Positions 52,340 through 61,685 are shown, counted from the first letter of the stretch. The stretch is DNA of 64,000 nt from an uncultured Clostridia bacterium (GCA_945876285.1 CAMCNO010000011.1:1-64000); one strand, 5' to 3'. Notes: generated by a model not told the origin, from the letters alone. Made by a program: numbers and translations.

Positions 52340-53185
52340 TTAAGTTACAATATCGAAGGACTTGATGATGAAAACCTCCGCCAACTGGTCGAAGTTTACC
52401 TTCGGCGCCAGGATGGCGTAGGACGCGGCGCCGGAGTCGTCCAGCCGGACCTCCTCCACGGAGCCGATGACCAGGCCGGAAGGATAGAATCCGCCAAGAC
52501 CTGAGGTCACTACCAGATCGCCGCTGAGGAGCTGGCAGTCGGCGGGCAGATAGTCCAGCCGCAACCGGCCCTGCTCCATCAGGGAGAAATCCCCCTGGGC
52601 CAGCCCCAGCTCATCCGTGCGGAACACCTGAGCGCCCAGGGAGGTGTCGGTATCCACCAGGGTCAGCACCCGGGACCAGTTGAGGCCCACCTCGCAGATC
52701 GTGCCCACGATGGCCCCGGTCTCGTCGATGACGCAGTCGCCCGCTTCCACACCGTGCTGGGAGCCCTTGTTCAGTGTCAGGGTGGAGGTCCAGTTGCTGA
52801 CGGCGTGCTCCGTGATGAGGGCCGCCTCCAGGTCGCCAGTGATGTCCCGCCGCTGCTCCCGCAGATTCAGCAGCTCCCGCAGCCGTGCATTTTCGGCGCT
52901 GTCGGTCTCCGCCTGGCGGATGGCGTCCTCCATCTCCGCCAGCTGGCGGCGCAGGGCGGCGTTTTCCTCCTCCAGGGCGGTGGTGTCCCGGTAATAATTC
53001 TGCTTGTCGTTGAACCAGGTGGCCACGGCGGTATACGCCGCCCGGAAGGGCGCCGCGATGGTGTTGGCGGCGTTGACCAGCGGCGAGGACGTATAGCTCA
53101 AAACGGACATGACGGCCAGCGCCACGGCAATGACCGCCGCGGCGAACAGTACCCAAAGCCCGTGCTCTCTCAGAAAATTCTTCAA
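52340..53185 (-). CDS. mreC: Rod-shape determining protein MreC
   Basis: 281 residues with TTG start (AAGGAGG 8 nt before). Signal anchor (about 10-30), coiled coil (70-105, EEENAALRRQLAEMEDAI) and the extracytoplasmic beta-barrel domain with VIDETGAIVGTICEVGLNWSRV and DLVVTSGLGGFYPSGLVIGSV. It activates PBP2 for elongation. No mreB is in the window. Confidence 0.94.
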   Translation of the reverse strand: MKNFLREHGLWVLFAAAVIAVALAVMSVLSYTSSPLVNAANTIAAPFRAAYTAVATWFNDKQNYYRDTTALEEENAALRRQLAEMEDAIRQAETDSAENARLRELLNLREQRRDITGDLEAALITEHAVSNWTSTLTLNKGSQHGVEAGDCVIDETGAIVGTICEVGLNWSRVLTLVDTDTSLGAQVFRTDELGLAQGDFSLMEQGRLRLDYLPADCQLLSGDLVVTSGLGGFYPSGLVIGSVEEVRLDDSGAASYAILAPKVNFDQLAEVFIIKSFDIVT

Positions 53186-53197
53186 AGAAATGCCTCC

Positions 53198-53773
53198 TTA
53201 AAGGCAAGTGATACCGAATTGCTCCAGCATACGGCTCAGCCGCAGCAGCGGCAGGCCCATCACATTGAAAAAGTCGCCCCGGATGCTCTCCACCAGCAGG
53301 GAGCCTTTGCCCTGGATGCCGTAGGCCCCGGCCTTGTCCATGGGTTCGCCGGTGGCGATATAGGACAGCAGCTCCCGTTCGGAAGCGGGCCGGAAGACGA
53401 CCTCCGTCTCCTCGCTCCCGGTGACGGCGCGGCCGCCCTGCCGGATGGTGACGCCGGTGCAGACGGTGTGGTGCCGCCCCTGGAGGGCAGTCAGCATCCG
53501 CAGGGCGTCGGCCTCATCGGCGGGCTTGCCGAGACGCTGATCATCCAGGAATACCATCGTATCGGCGGTGATAACGATTTCCTCCGCCGTGCACAGCTTC
53601 GCGGCGGCGTCCGCCTTTTCCCGGGAGATATACTCCACGATCTGCCGGGGGGACAGGCCCTCCGGGTAATTTTCCTCTGTCTCCGGCACCCGGATGTCAA
53701 ACTCCGTGATGCCCATGCGCCGCAGCAGCTCCTGCCGCCGGGGGGAGGCGGAGGCTAAAACGATGTGTGCCAT
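53198..53773 (-). CDS. maf: Maf-family nucleotide pyrophosphatase
   Basis: 191 residues. ASASPRRQELL at the N-terminus, the ITADTMVFLDDQRLGKP segment with the catalytic Asp, and SYIATGEPMDKAGAYGIQGKG. It hydrolyses dTTP, UTP or modified nucleotides and is commonly placed upstream of mreBCD. GTGAGG before the ATG at 53773; the open upstream frame overlaps dut and is not coding. Confidence 0.94.
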   Translation of the reverse strand: MAHIVLASASPRRQELLRRMGITEFDIRVPETEENYPEGLSPRQIVEYISREKADAAAKLCTAEEIVITADTMVFLDDQRLGKPADEADALRMLTALQGRHHTVCTGVTIRQGGRAVTGSEETEVVFRPASERELLSYIATGEPMDKAGAYGIQGKGSLLVESIRGDFFNVMGLPLLRLSRMLEQFGITCL

Positions 53774-53783
53774 AGCGAATGCC

Positions 53784-54215
53784 TCACTTTCCCGTGGAGC
53801 CGAACCCGCCCCGGTCAGGGCCGTCCAGACGCTCCACCCGGGTGAACCGCAGCGGCGGCTGGTTTTGCATAATGCGGAACTGGCAGATGCGGGCATTCTT
53901 TTCGATGGTCACGTCCCGGGTGGCGTAGACCGGCATCCGCCACTGGTCGTTGTCACCGCAGTAGGAGCAGTCCACCACGCCCATGGAGTTGGTCTGCAGA
54001 ATGCCGTAGTTCTTGAACGTGGAGCTGCGGGGCACAATGTGGGCCTCGCAGCCCTCCGGCAGGGCGATGGCGACGCCCAGCGGCAGCAGCCGGAACTCAC
54101 CTGCCTTCAGCGTGACCTCCTCCGCCAGATGGAGGTCGATCCAGTCGGACTTCCCGTCCACGTAGCACAGCTCGTCGATGTCATCTGTAAAGTATTTGAC
54201 CTTGATTTCTTCCAT
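53784..54215 (-). CDS. dut: dUTP diphosphatase
   Basis: 143 residues, trimeric dUTPase fold: PRSSTFKNYGILQTNSMGVVD (motifs 2 and 3), ICQFRIMQN (motif 4), GGFGSTGK (P-loop-like motif 5). It removes dUTP and supplies dUMP. ATG 54215 has GGAG 8 nt upstream. It is 10 bp before maf and probably the first gene of the dut-maf-mreCD operon. The gap before it (54216-54300) is very AT-rich without a clear promoter. Confidence 0.93.
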   Translation of the reverse strand: MEEIKVKYFTDDIDELCYVDGKSDWIDLHLAEEVTLKAGEFRLLPLGVAIALPEGCEAHIVPRSSTFKNYGILQTNSMGVVDCSYCGDNDQWRMPVYATRDVTIEKNARICQFRIMQNQPPLRFTRVERLDGPDRGGFGSTGK

Positions 54216-54300
54216 GTGAAACTCCAAAAAACGATAATATATCGTAATATAAATTCAAAATTATACAATTTGTATTGAAAATAAAGGGGCAAGTGCGGTT

Positions 54301-56370
54301 TTATTCAACGCCGCGCTCGTAAAGGCCCCGGGTAAATTCCCCGGACGCGGACGCTCCCTCCAGGTATCCCCGGTACACCCGCACGCACTCCTCCGGCGTC
54401 TCCGTGGTGAACCGCAGCCGGGCAAAGGTAAGCCCCAGCCGCTTGTAGTCCGCCCGGTCGGCCAGCCAGAGGGGCTTGCTGTTCTCGACTTCCGTGCGGT
54501 GTCCGAACACCGGCAGCAGCGGGAAGGCTGCTCCGGTGCGGTCGTTCAGGAAGTTGGGGCGGTCGCAGCGGCAGCCGACGCTGTTCTGGATGAGGCAGTT
54601 TTCCGTCACCATCAGCGGCAGCCGCCCGTAAACGATGGCCTCGGCGGGCAGAATTTTCGGCATATCCCGCATCTGGGCGAACCGCAGCTCGAAGGACAGA
54701 CAGGCGGAGGAAAGACCCTTCTTCCGCAGATAGTCCAGGGACCGTCCGTTGAACACATTCAGCCCGAAATCGCCGTAGGCCGTCCAGCCCTCCGGCACCA
54801 GAGACAGATGCCCGATGTTGCCCACAGCCACGGCCCGGATGCCCATAGCGCCCACCCGCTCCAGCATTGCCCGGAGCCGGGGCTCGTCCCGGTCCCGCCA
54901 GACGCGGGGCAGAACGGCGCACCATTCCGTGTCCCCGGCAGGCAGGGCGGGGAAGTCCGCCATCAGCTCCAGCGGCACATAGGCCCTGGCGGGGCGGAAG
55001 TCCAGCAGTCCGCCCGTCAGCTGGGCGGCATTCGTCACGGAAACGGTCCATTGCGGTACATCTGCAGAGCAGTCTATATCAGGCAGAGGAGGCGCCGACA
55101 GCTCCCGCCGCTTCGGCGGCGCGGTGCGGGCATCTTCCAATGCGGACAGGGCGTCCCGCCGCAATGCGTTGACGGCGCTGGCCGCCAGAGCCAGGCCATC
55201 GTCCACCCGGACAGCGGCGCTTTCGCACCGGAAAGCGGTGCCCCCGGTCTTTTTCAAACGTTCTTCAATTTCGGAGGCGGTAATGGCCCGGTTCCGGGCG
55301 GTCTCCGGCACGGTCCCCGTGACGGTGACCGTACGCCCGTCGGTGTCGGAGACCGTCAAGGAGCAGGGCGCTCCCGCCCGTATCTCGCAGTCAAACCGCA
55401 CCGGGACGGTGCGGAGGTCGCCTTTTTCGTATGCGGCCCGGACCTCGTCGAACAATTCCTTTGGCTCCGGGAGATTTTCCGGCCTGGTGCCGAACATCTC
55501 CGGGCCGTGCTTGCCCTGCCAGTACCAGTCCGTGAACCCGGAGCGGGAAAAGGCCTGGGCCAGCTCCGCTTCTTCGGCGGAGGTGGGGCCACGCCCCTCT
55601 TTCAATAGCCGGGCGTAGATGCGGGTGATGACGGCCACATACTCCGGCCGCTTCATCCGCCCCTCCAGCTTCAGACAGGCCACGCCCATGTCCTCCATGG
55701 CCTGTAATTCGCCTGCCAGACAGCTGTCCTTCAGGCTCAGGGGATACTTCTTCCCGGCAGGCTCGTTGACGCCGTAGGGCATCCGGCAGGGCTGGGCGCA
55801 GCGGCCCCGGTTGCCGGACCGTCCGCCGATGAGGGCGCTCATGGCGCACTGGCCGGAGTAGCACATGCACAGCGCCCCGTGGACAAACACTTCTACCTCT
55901 GCGGGGCAATTCCGGCAAATCTCCTTCGTGTCCTCCGCAGAGCACTCCCGGGCGATGACTACCCGTTCGCAGCCATCGGCGGCCATTTCGCAGCTCGCCC
56001 CGGAGGTAAACACGCTCATCTGGGTGCTGGCGTGGAGGGGCAGATCCGGCAGAGACTGCCGCAGCAGGTCAAAAAGCCCCCAGTCCTGCACCAGCACCGC
56101 GTCCACCCCCAGGCGGCAGGCCTGGGCGGCGGTCTCCACGGCCCGGGGCAGTTCCCGGTCGGTGAGCAGGGTGTTCAGCGTCAGAAAGACCCGGACGCCC
56201 CGAAGATGGCAATAGCGCAGGGCGTCGGAAAATTCCTCATCGGAAAAATTCTTGGCGCTCCGGCGGGCGTTGAAGTCGCCCCAGCCCAGATACACTGCGT
56301 CGGCGCCGTTCTGAACGGCAGCTCGCAGGGCTTCCGGCGAACCGGCAGGGGACAGGAGCTCCGGCTTCAT
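54301..56370 (-). CDS. Peptidase U32 family protein (large form, DUF3656-like)
   Basis: 689 residues. The U32 signature EVFVHGALCMCYSGQC is in the N-terminal barrel, and CLKLEGRMKRPEYVA follows. The C-terminal half resembles the second collagenase/DUF3656 part with a second Cys cluster (NCLIQNSVGCRCDRP). Some U32 proteins are tRNA/rRNA hydroxylases rather than peptidases (TrhP, RlhA), which is as likely as proteolysis. The ATG overlaps the zapA stop (ATGA). Confidence 0.9.
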   Translation of the reverse strand: MKPELLSPAGSPEALRAAVQNGADAVYLGWGDFNARRSAKNFSDEEFSDALRYCHLRGVRVFLTLNTLLTDRELPRAVETAAQACRLGVDAVLVQDWGLFDLLRQSLPDLPLHASTQMSVFTSGASCEMAADGCERVVIARECSAEDTKEICRNCPAEVEVFVHGALCMCYSGQCAMSALIGGRSGNRGRCAQPCRMPYGVNEPAGKKYPLSLKDSCLAGELQAMEDMGVACLKLEGRMKRPEYVAVITRIYARLLKEGRGPTSAEEAELAQAFSRSGFTDWYWQGKHGPEMFGTRPENLPEPKELFDEVRAAYEKGDLRTVPVRFDCEIRAGAPCSLTVSDTDGRTVTVTGTVPETARNRAITASEIEERLKKTGGTAFRCESAAVRVDDGLALAASAVNALRRDALSALEDARTAPPKRRELSAPPLPDIDCSADVPQWTVSVTNAAQLTGGLLDFRPARAYVPLELMADFPALPAGDTEWCAVLPRVWRDRDEPRLRAMLERVGAMGIRAVAVGNIGHLSLVPEGWTAYGDFGLNVFNGRSLDYLRKKGLSSACLSFELRFAQMRDMPKILPAEAIVYGRLPLMVTENCLIQNSVGCRCDRPNFLNDRTGAAFPLLPVFGHRTEVENSKPLWLADRADYKRLGLTFARLRFTTETPEECVRVYRGYLEGASASGEFTRGLYERGVE

Positions 56371-56699
56371 CCGTGGTTCCGCCCGTCCAGCTTTTGCTGC
56401 AGGCGGAAAATCTCCCGCTTCAGCTCGCTCACCTCGGCCTGGGCCTTGCCCGCCTCGTCCAGATAGCCTTTGATCTGGCTCCGCAGCTGCTCGGCGGCGG
56501 CCTGGGACTTGAACAGCTCGTCGGCGATGTTGGCGGCGGTGAGGACGGCGGCATCGGTGCGGCCCACCTTGGCGCCGTTCAAAATCTCCGTCATCTTGTC
56601 GCCTACATAGGCGCCCACCTTCTGCATATAGCTGGTGGATTCCTCCGCCACAAAGGTGTAATCCTCTCCACAGATGGTCACGACCACGCGGTTTGCCAT
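56367..56699 (-). CDS. zapA: Cell division protein ZapA
   Basis: 110 residues: an N-terminal ZapA domain (RVVVTICGEDYTFVAEESTSYMQKV then AAVLTAANIADELF) and a C-terminal coiled coil. It bundles FtsZ at the division site. ATG 56699 with AGGAGG 7 nt upstream. Translationally coupled to the U32 gene, a neighbourhood also seen in other Clostridia. Confidence 0.92.
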   Translation of the reverse strand: MANRVVVTICGEDYTFVAEESTSYMQKVGAYVGDKMTEILNGAKVGRTDAAVLTAANIADELFKSQAAAEQLRSQIKGYLDEAGKAQAEVSELKREIFRLQQKLDGRNHG

Positions 56700-56850
56700 G
56701 AAAATTCCTCCTCTTTTGTGTTGATATGGCATAACAGGGCAAATCCCGCCCATTTTTACAGCTTACAGTATACCATAAGGCGCAGGGAGACGCCAGAAAA
56801 AAAGCGGAGATTTTGAGAAAATTCACATATCCTGTGGGTTTCGCGGGGGC

Positions 56851-56879
56851 TTGTCCTCCGGGAAAATATCGTGTAGAAT
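56851..56879 (+). promoter_or_regulatory. dnaD operon promoter
   Basis: TTGTCC (56851-56856), 17-bp spacer, TAGAAT (56874-56879), 33 bp before the dnaD ATG. Confidence 0.7.
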
Positions 56880-56911
56880 AAAAAGACACGAAGACAGAGA
56901 GGAGGGCCGGT

Positions 56912-57832
56912 ATGCCCAACGTGCTGGTACATACGGCGGACGAGAGCGTCACCCTGTCCGCCCAGGCGGTGCGCCGCCTGCTGGAAAGAGGCGATGGCGA
57001 CGCGGCCCTTTTATACCTGGCCCTGCTGCGGCACCACGGAAATGTCCAGCCCCGGTCTCTTGCGGGGGAGCTGCGCTGGGAGCGGAGCCGCATCGAGGCG
57101 GCGGAGGAGACTCTCCGGGCCCTGGGGCTTATCGCCCCGGCGGCGGAATCCGTCCCGGAGCCTGCCGATGAGCGCCCGGAGTACCGGCAGACGGACATCA
57201 CCCAGCGGCTGGAGAGCAGCGCCGAGTTCCGGGGTTTGGTGGCTGAGGTGGAGCGCCGCCTGGGGAAGAAGCTGACCACCCCGGACGTGGGCGTTCTCCT
57301 GGGGCTGACGGATTATCTGGGTCTGCCCGCCGACGTGGTGTACCTGCTGGTGTGCCACTGCGCGGAGCGCATCCAGCGCCGGTACGGCGAGGGCCGCCGC
57401 CCCACTCTGCGGCAAATCGAAAAGGAGGGCTACGCCTGGGCCCGCATGGGCATCGACACCCAGAAGGCGGCGGCGGAGTACCTGAAGAAATACACGGAGC
57501 GCCAGGGGGCGCTGCCCAGGTATATGCAGGCCCTGCGTCTGGGGGACCGCCCCCCGGTAGCCTCGGAGGAAAAGTACCTCACCGCCTGGCAGGAGATGGG
57601 CTTCCCGCCGGAGACGGTGGCCCTGGCCTACGACAAGACGGTGCTGAAATGCCACGAGCTGAAATGGCCCTACTGCAACGGCATTTTGAAGCGGTGGCAT
57701 GAGGCGGGCCTCCACACGGTGGAGGAAGTGGAAAAGGGCGACCGTCCCGCGCCCAGGCGGGAGCGGACGGAGAAGCCCGGCAGCGACGAGCTGCGCAAAT
57801 ACGTGCAGGACCTGCACAGGGACAGGGGGTAA
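56912..57832 (+). CDS. DnaD-domain replication protein
   Basis: 306 residues. N-terminal winged-helix-like region (DAALLYLALLRHHG... SRIEAAEETLRALGLI) and a C-terminal DnaD domain with the YxxxIxxxW-type segment (YCNGILKRWHEAGLHTVEEV). DnaD helps load the replicative helicase at oriC. AGGAGG lies 6 nt before the ATG. It is 6 bp upstream of the DnaC-like gene. Confidence 0.88.
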   Translation: MPNVLVHTADESVTLSAQAVRRLLERGDGDAALLYLALLRHHGNVQPRSLAGELRWERSRIEAAEETLRALGLIAPAAESVPEPADERPEYRQTDITQRLESSAEFRGLVAEVERRLGKKLTTPDVGVLLGLTDYLGLPADVVYLLVCHCAERIQRRYGEGRRPTLRQIEKEGYAWARMGIDTQKAAAEYLKKYTERQGALPRYMQALRLGDRPPVASEEKYLTAWQEMGFPPETVALAYDKTVLKCHELKWPYCNGILKRWHEAGLHTVEEVEKGDRPAPRRERTEKPGSDELRKYVQDLHRDRG

Positions 57833-57838
57833 CGGTCC

Positions 57839-58831
57839 ATGGCATACGATGGAAAGATCATGCGCCGGGCGCTCCAGCAATTCGAGGAGGACCGCCAGGC
57901 GCGGGAGGAGCGGTTCCAGGCCCGGCGGGAGAGCGTGTTCCGCCGCCAGCCCCGCCTGCACCAAATCGAGGAGGAGCTGCGTTCCACCATGAGCCGCATC
58001 ATCTCCAGCGCCCTGCGCTACGGCACGGACCCCGGCCCGGCGGTGGAGGTGCTGCGGGAGGAGAATCTCCGCATCCAGGAGGAAAAACGCCAGCTTTTGA
58101 ATCAGATGGGCCTGCCCCAGGACTGCCTGGACGAAAAGCCCGCCTGCGCCCTCTGCGGCGACACGGGCTACCGCAACGGCCAAGTCTGCCGCTGCCTGCG
58201 GCAGTATTATGCCCGGGAGCAGCAGAAGGAGCTCTCCCGGATGCTGGATCTGGGCAGCCAGAGCTTTGATACCTTTTCTCTGGACTGGTATCCCCAGGAG
58301 TACGATTCCTCCTTTGGCCGTTCCTCCCGGGAGAATATGGAGACGGTCTACGACATCTGCGCTGACTACGCCCACCAGTTCGGCAAGCGCCCCGGCAATC
58401 TGCTGCTGTTCGGCGCCCCGGGCCTGGGCAAGACGTTCCTCTCCGCCGCCATCGCCCGGGAGGTCAGCGGCAATGGCTGGTCCGTGGTGTACGACACGGC
58501 GGGCCGCATCTTCCAGCGGTTCGAGGCCCAGAAGTTTACCCGTGAGGAGGACGCCGGAGACGATGTGGACCGGGTGCTGAACTGCGACCTGCTGATTCTG
58601 GACGACCTGGGCACGGAGATGACCACGGCCTTCGTCCAGTCCGCCCTGTACCAAATCGTCAATACCCGGCTGATGGAAAAGAAGTCCACCATCCTGAACA
58701 CGAACCTGATGCCCGGCGAGATCGCCCGCCGCTATTCCCCCCAGCTTGCCTCCCGCATCGAGGGCGAGTATCAGCTCCTGCCCTTCTTCGGCGAGGACAT
58801 CCGCAAACTGAAAAAGGAACGGAATCTATAA
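57839..58831 (+). CDS. DnaC/DnaI-like helicase loader ATPase
   Basis: 330 residues. N-terminal helical region, a cysteine cluster CALCGDTG...CRC (about residues 103-121, possible zinc site as in DnaI), then an AAA+ domain with Walker A FGAPGLGKT and Walker B LLILDDLGTE, and the LNTNL sensor. It loads the DnaB-type helicase with DnaD. Operon with dnaD. Confidence 0.92.
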   Translation: MAYDGKIMRRALQQFEEDRQAREERFQARRESVFRRQPRLHQIEEELRSTMSRIISSALRYGTDPGPAVEVLREENLRIQEEKRQLLNQMGLPQDCLDEKPACALCGDTGYRNGQVCRCLRQYYAREQQKELSRMLDLGSQSFDTFSLDWYPQEYDSSFGRSSRENMETVYDICADYAHQFGKRPGNLLLFGAPGLGKTFLSAAIAREVSGNGWSVVYDTAGRIFQRFEAQKFTREEDAGDDVDRVLNCDLLILDDLGTEMTTAFVQSALYQIVNTRLMEKKSTILNTNLMPGEIARRYSPQLASRIEGEYQLLPFFGEDIRKLKKERNL

Positions 58832-58833
58832 TG

Positions 58834-58861
58834 AAACGCCGCCCGGATGGGCGGCGTTTTC
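58834..58861 (+). terminator. Terminator of the dnaD operon
   Basis: 11-bp perfect stem (58834-58844/58849-58859), GGAT loop, TTTTC tail. It also fits between the convergent vanW stop. Confidence 0.87.
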
Positions 58862-58868
58862 AGGTTAC

Positions 58869-60677
58869 TTATACGTCAGCTTCGGCGGGTTCTTCCGGCG
58901 GGTCCGGAATGACGATAACGGGCTCCTGGGGCATCTCCGGCTCCACAGGCGTTTCCACCGGGCTCTCCTGTGGCGCCTTCACAGGCTCCTGGGGTGTCTC
59001 CACAGGTGGCTGGACGGGAATTTCCGCCGTGCCGCCAGCCGGGACCTCCGGCTGCTTGGCGGGGCCTTTCAGAATGACCTTGTTCCGGGCCTTATAGTCG
59101 CTGGTGGCCTCATAAGAGGAGGAGATGAGCTTGCCGTTGGCGTCGTACAGGTGGCGGTAGGTCTTCCACTTGGATCCGGTATAGGGCGTGGTCTTGACCT
59201 CCTCCGTGCCGGGAGCCAGGGTCGGGTCGTCCTCGTACACCACCTCAAACTCCGTGGTGGAGAGCTTCTCGTTGGTCATCTTCGCGGTGATGCCGGTGAC
59301 GTTGGTGCCCAGCAGCTTCACCGTCACATAATCACCCTTGTACTCGGTGACGATCTTGATGGGATAATCAGTGTTGTTGGTGAACTTGTAGTCCGGGCCG
59401 CCCCAGGACACGGTGGCGTCCATACCGGCGGCGATGTAGGCGGGGATGTAGCGGTGGGCATACCGCTCCGTGATCTCCAGATTGCCCCGCAGGCAGGCCA
59501 GATACAGGGTGGAGGAGGTCTGACAGATGCCGCCGCCGATCTCGTCCACGGTCTCGCCCTTCACATAGGCGGGGGCGGGCTGATAGCCGTTGGCGGCGGT
59601 CCGCTGCCCCACGGATTCGTTATAGGAGAACACGTCCCCTGTGTTCAGCACCAGCCCGTTGATGGAGGAGGCGGACAGCTTCACGTTGGATTTCCGCGCC
59701 GCCGTTCCGCCCACCTTGGTCTGGGCCTCGCCCAGCACATCCCGGAACAGCACCGCTTTCAGCTCCTCGGCGGTGACCTTGGGATACTCGATGACGGCGG
59801 GAATCTCCACCGTCTCACCGGGCGCCGCGGCGTCCAGAGCCTTCTGGGCGGCAGCTACATCGAATTCCGCCCCCAACTGCTCCGGGGTGATGGTGTCGGT
59901 AGCGGGGTCATACCCGGCGTTCTTCACTTCGGCGGCCACCTCGTCATAGATGGCCTGTGCCGTCAGGTTCCAGGGATTGAAATGGGCAAAGCCGATGTAA
60001 GCGATCAACTCTCCTTGAGCGCCGTATGTACAGATGGCATGGATCAGCGCATCGGCTAGGGCGTCCTCCTTGATGGAGCGCCCGTTGACGGCCTTGGTGA
60101 TGGAGATGCTGTTCTCACCGATGGAGTAGGTGGTATCCTGAGGCTCCAGAGCCAGCTCCTGCGCCAATCGGCTTACCCGCTCCTGAAAAACAGATGCGTC
60201 CATATCCTCACTGGAGACCGTGTCCCCTGTGGGGGAGAACTGCGCGGACAGAAACCGGCTGCCCTGGCTGAAAAAGCCGCAGCTCTTCTGCTGGTCAAAC
60301 AGGCGTTGGGCGATGGCGCCGCAGCGCTCCTCCGTATAGCCCAGCTCTCCCAGCGTCACGGGGGGCAGGGAGTCGGGAGGCCAGCCCAATTTGACCGGAT
60401 CATCCCCGCAATGGAGGGTCATGACCTGCTCCGGCAGCTCCGCGGCCAGCGTCCGGGACGCCTGGTCTACGGTCATCCCGCCCACGGAGATGCCGTTGAC
60501 ATGGTAATTGGCGTAAAACGTATCCAGCGAAGCGGCGTAGGCGCACAGTCCCACATAGGCCAGCACCAGTACGCCCACGATGACGCCCAGCGCCACCAGC
60601 GGTCCCTTGCCGCCCTTTTTCAGCCGGGCGCCTCCCGGATTTTTCTGCACAACGGCTTCGTTTGTCGTCTGTTCCAT
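58869..60677 (-). CDS. VanW-family membrane protein with PG-binding domains
   Basis: 602 residues. Cytoplasmic N-terminus, one membrane helix (about 27-50), two repeated helical-bundle PG_binding_4-like regions (about 55-300), the VanW domain (SINGLVLNTGDVFSYNE... GGGICQTSSTLYLACL... YIPAYIAAGMDATVSWGGPDYKFTNNTDYP), then a Pro/Glu-rich tail of about 60 residues. VanW proteins are cell-envelope proteins of uncertain function; despite the name, no vancomycin operon is here. GGAGG precedes the ATG. Confidence 0.9.
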   Translation of the reverse strand: MEQTTNEAVVQKNPGGARLKKGGKGPLVALGVIVGVLVLAYVGLCAYAASLDTFYANYHVNGISVGGMTVDQASRTLAAELPEQVMTLHCGDDPVKLGWPPDSLPPVTLGELGYTEERCGAIAQRLFDQQKSCGFFSQGSRFLSAQFSPTGDTVSSEDMDASVFQERVSRLAQELALEPQDTTYSIGENSISITKAVNGRSIKEDALADALIHAICTYGAQGELIAYIGFAHFNPWNLTAQAIYDEVAAEVKNAGYDPATDTITPEQLGAEFDVAAAQKALDAAAPGETVEIPAVIEYPKVTAEELKAVLFRDVLGEAQTKVGGTAARKSNVKLSASSINGLVLNTGDVFSYNESVGQRTAANGYQPAPAYVKGETVDEIGGGICQTSSTLYLACLRGNLEITERYAHRYIPAYIAAGMDATVSWGGPDYKFTNNTDYPIKIVTEYKGDYVTVKLLGTNVTGITAKMTNEKLSTTEFEVVYEDDPTLAPGTEEVKTTPYTGSKWKTYRHLYDANGKLISSSYEATSDYKARNKVILKGPAKQPEVPAGGTAEIPVQPPVETPQEPVKAPQESPVETPVEPEMPQEPVIVIPDPPEEPAEADV

Positions 60678-60801
60678 GAAGCCCTCCTGTTGTTAACATG
60701 GATTCCGTGGACAGGCCACATGGAAAGCCTATTCCACTGGTAGCCATTTTAACACAGATATGGGGCAAAAAACATTACAATCCAGTAACAAGCGCAAAAA
60801 T

Positions 60802-61599
60802 TTACGAAGTTTGCCGCTGCTTTGGGATGCGGATAGTCAGCAGGATGGCGTCGTCGGTCTCCTGCCGCTCCGTCCGGGCGTCCACCCCGGCCTCCCGTAC
60901 CATCCGCAGTCCCCGGTCCAGACTGTTGAGGAACAGCCGCACGTCCTTCAGGATAAATGTCCGCCGCCGCTTGGGCGGTGTGGACTGGAGCTGGGCGAGC
61001 CGCTGGTCGATGTACTGCTCCGCCTGGGCCACGTTCAACTGCTTGTCCGCAATGTGCCGCAGGGCCGCCAGCCGCTCCTCCCCGTCCTCCAGCCGCAGCA
61101 GGCACCGGGCATGGCGCTCCGTCAGGCCGTTTCGCACCAGCAGCTCCCGGCAGGCGGGAGACAGCCGCAGCAGCCGCAGCTTGTTGGCCAGCGCTGAGGG
61201 CGACCGTCCCAGCTGGGCGGCGGCCTCCTCCTGGGTGATGCCGGTCTGCCGGATATAGGCCGCGATGGCGGCGGCCTCCTCCAGGTAGTGCAGGTCCCGC
61301 CGCTGTAAATTTTCCACTAGGGCCAGCAGGGCGGATTCCCGGTCGTCCGCCTCCCGGCGGATGCAGGGCACCTTCTCCAGTCCCGCCAGCTTGGCTGCCC
61401 GGAGCCGCCGCTCTCCCGCTACCAGCTCCCACTTGCCGCCGCCGGCGGACCGCACCGTCAGGGGCTGGAGGATGCCGTGGCGCCGGATGGATGAGGCCAG
61501 CTCCCGCAGCCCCTCGTCGTCAAAGGTCTGCCGGGGTTGATAGGGGTTGGGCCGGATGTCCTCCACCCGCAGGGTCAGCACCCGCTCTCTCCGCTCCAT
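60802..61599 (-). CDS. noc: Noc-like nucleoid occlusion protein (ParB paralogue)
   Basis: 265 residues. ParB/Noc N-domain with GERRLRAAKLAGL and ENLQRRDLHYLEEA. The HTH differs from ParB at specificity residues: LANKLRLL and TERHAR, as in Noc, where ParB has VTNALRLL and TAGHAR. The residue after GRS is Pro instead of the Gln usual in Noc. AGGAGG lies 7 nt before ATG 61599. Noc binds DNA and membrane to block division over nucleoids. Confidence 0.85.
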   Translation of the reverse strand: MERRERVLTLRVEDIRPNPYQPRQTFDDEGLRELASSIRRHGILQPLTVRSAGGGKWELVAGERRLRAAKLAGLEKVPCIRREADDRESALLALVENLQRRDLHYLEEAAAIAAYIRQTGITQEEAAAQLGRSPSALANKLRLLRLSPACRELLVRNGLTERHARCLLRLEDGEERLAALRHIADKQLNVAQAEQYIDQRLAQLQSTPPKRRRTFILKDVRLFLNSLDRGLRMVREAGVDARTERQETDDAILLTIRIPKQRQTS

Positions 61600-61685
61600 G
61601 GGACCGCCTCCTTCTGTTTTCTTCCATTTTATCCGGTCAAAGCCGAAAAGTTGGGTGTATCCTGTCGAAGCGGGGCCGCAGCGGC

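Noticed and set aside
58869-60677. Vancomycin resistance function for the VanW-family gene
   Set aside because: No vanHAX, vanRS or other resistance genes lie nearby; VanW proteins are widespread in Clostridia without resistance.
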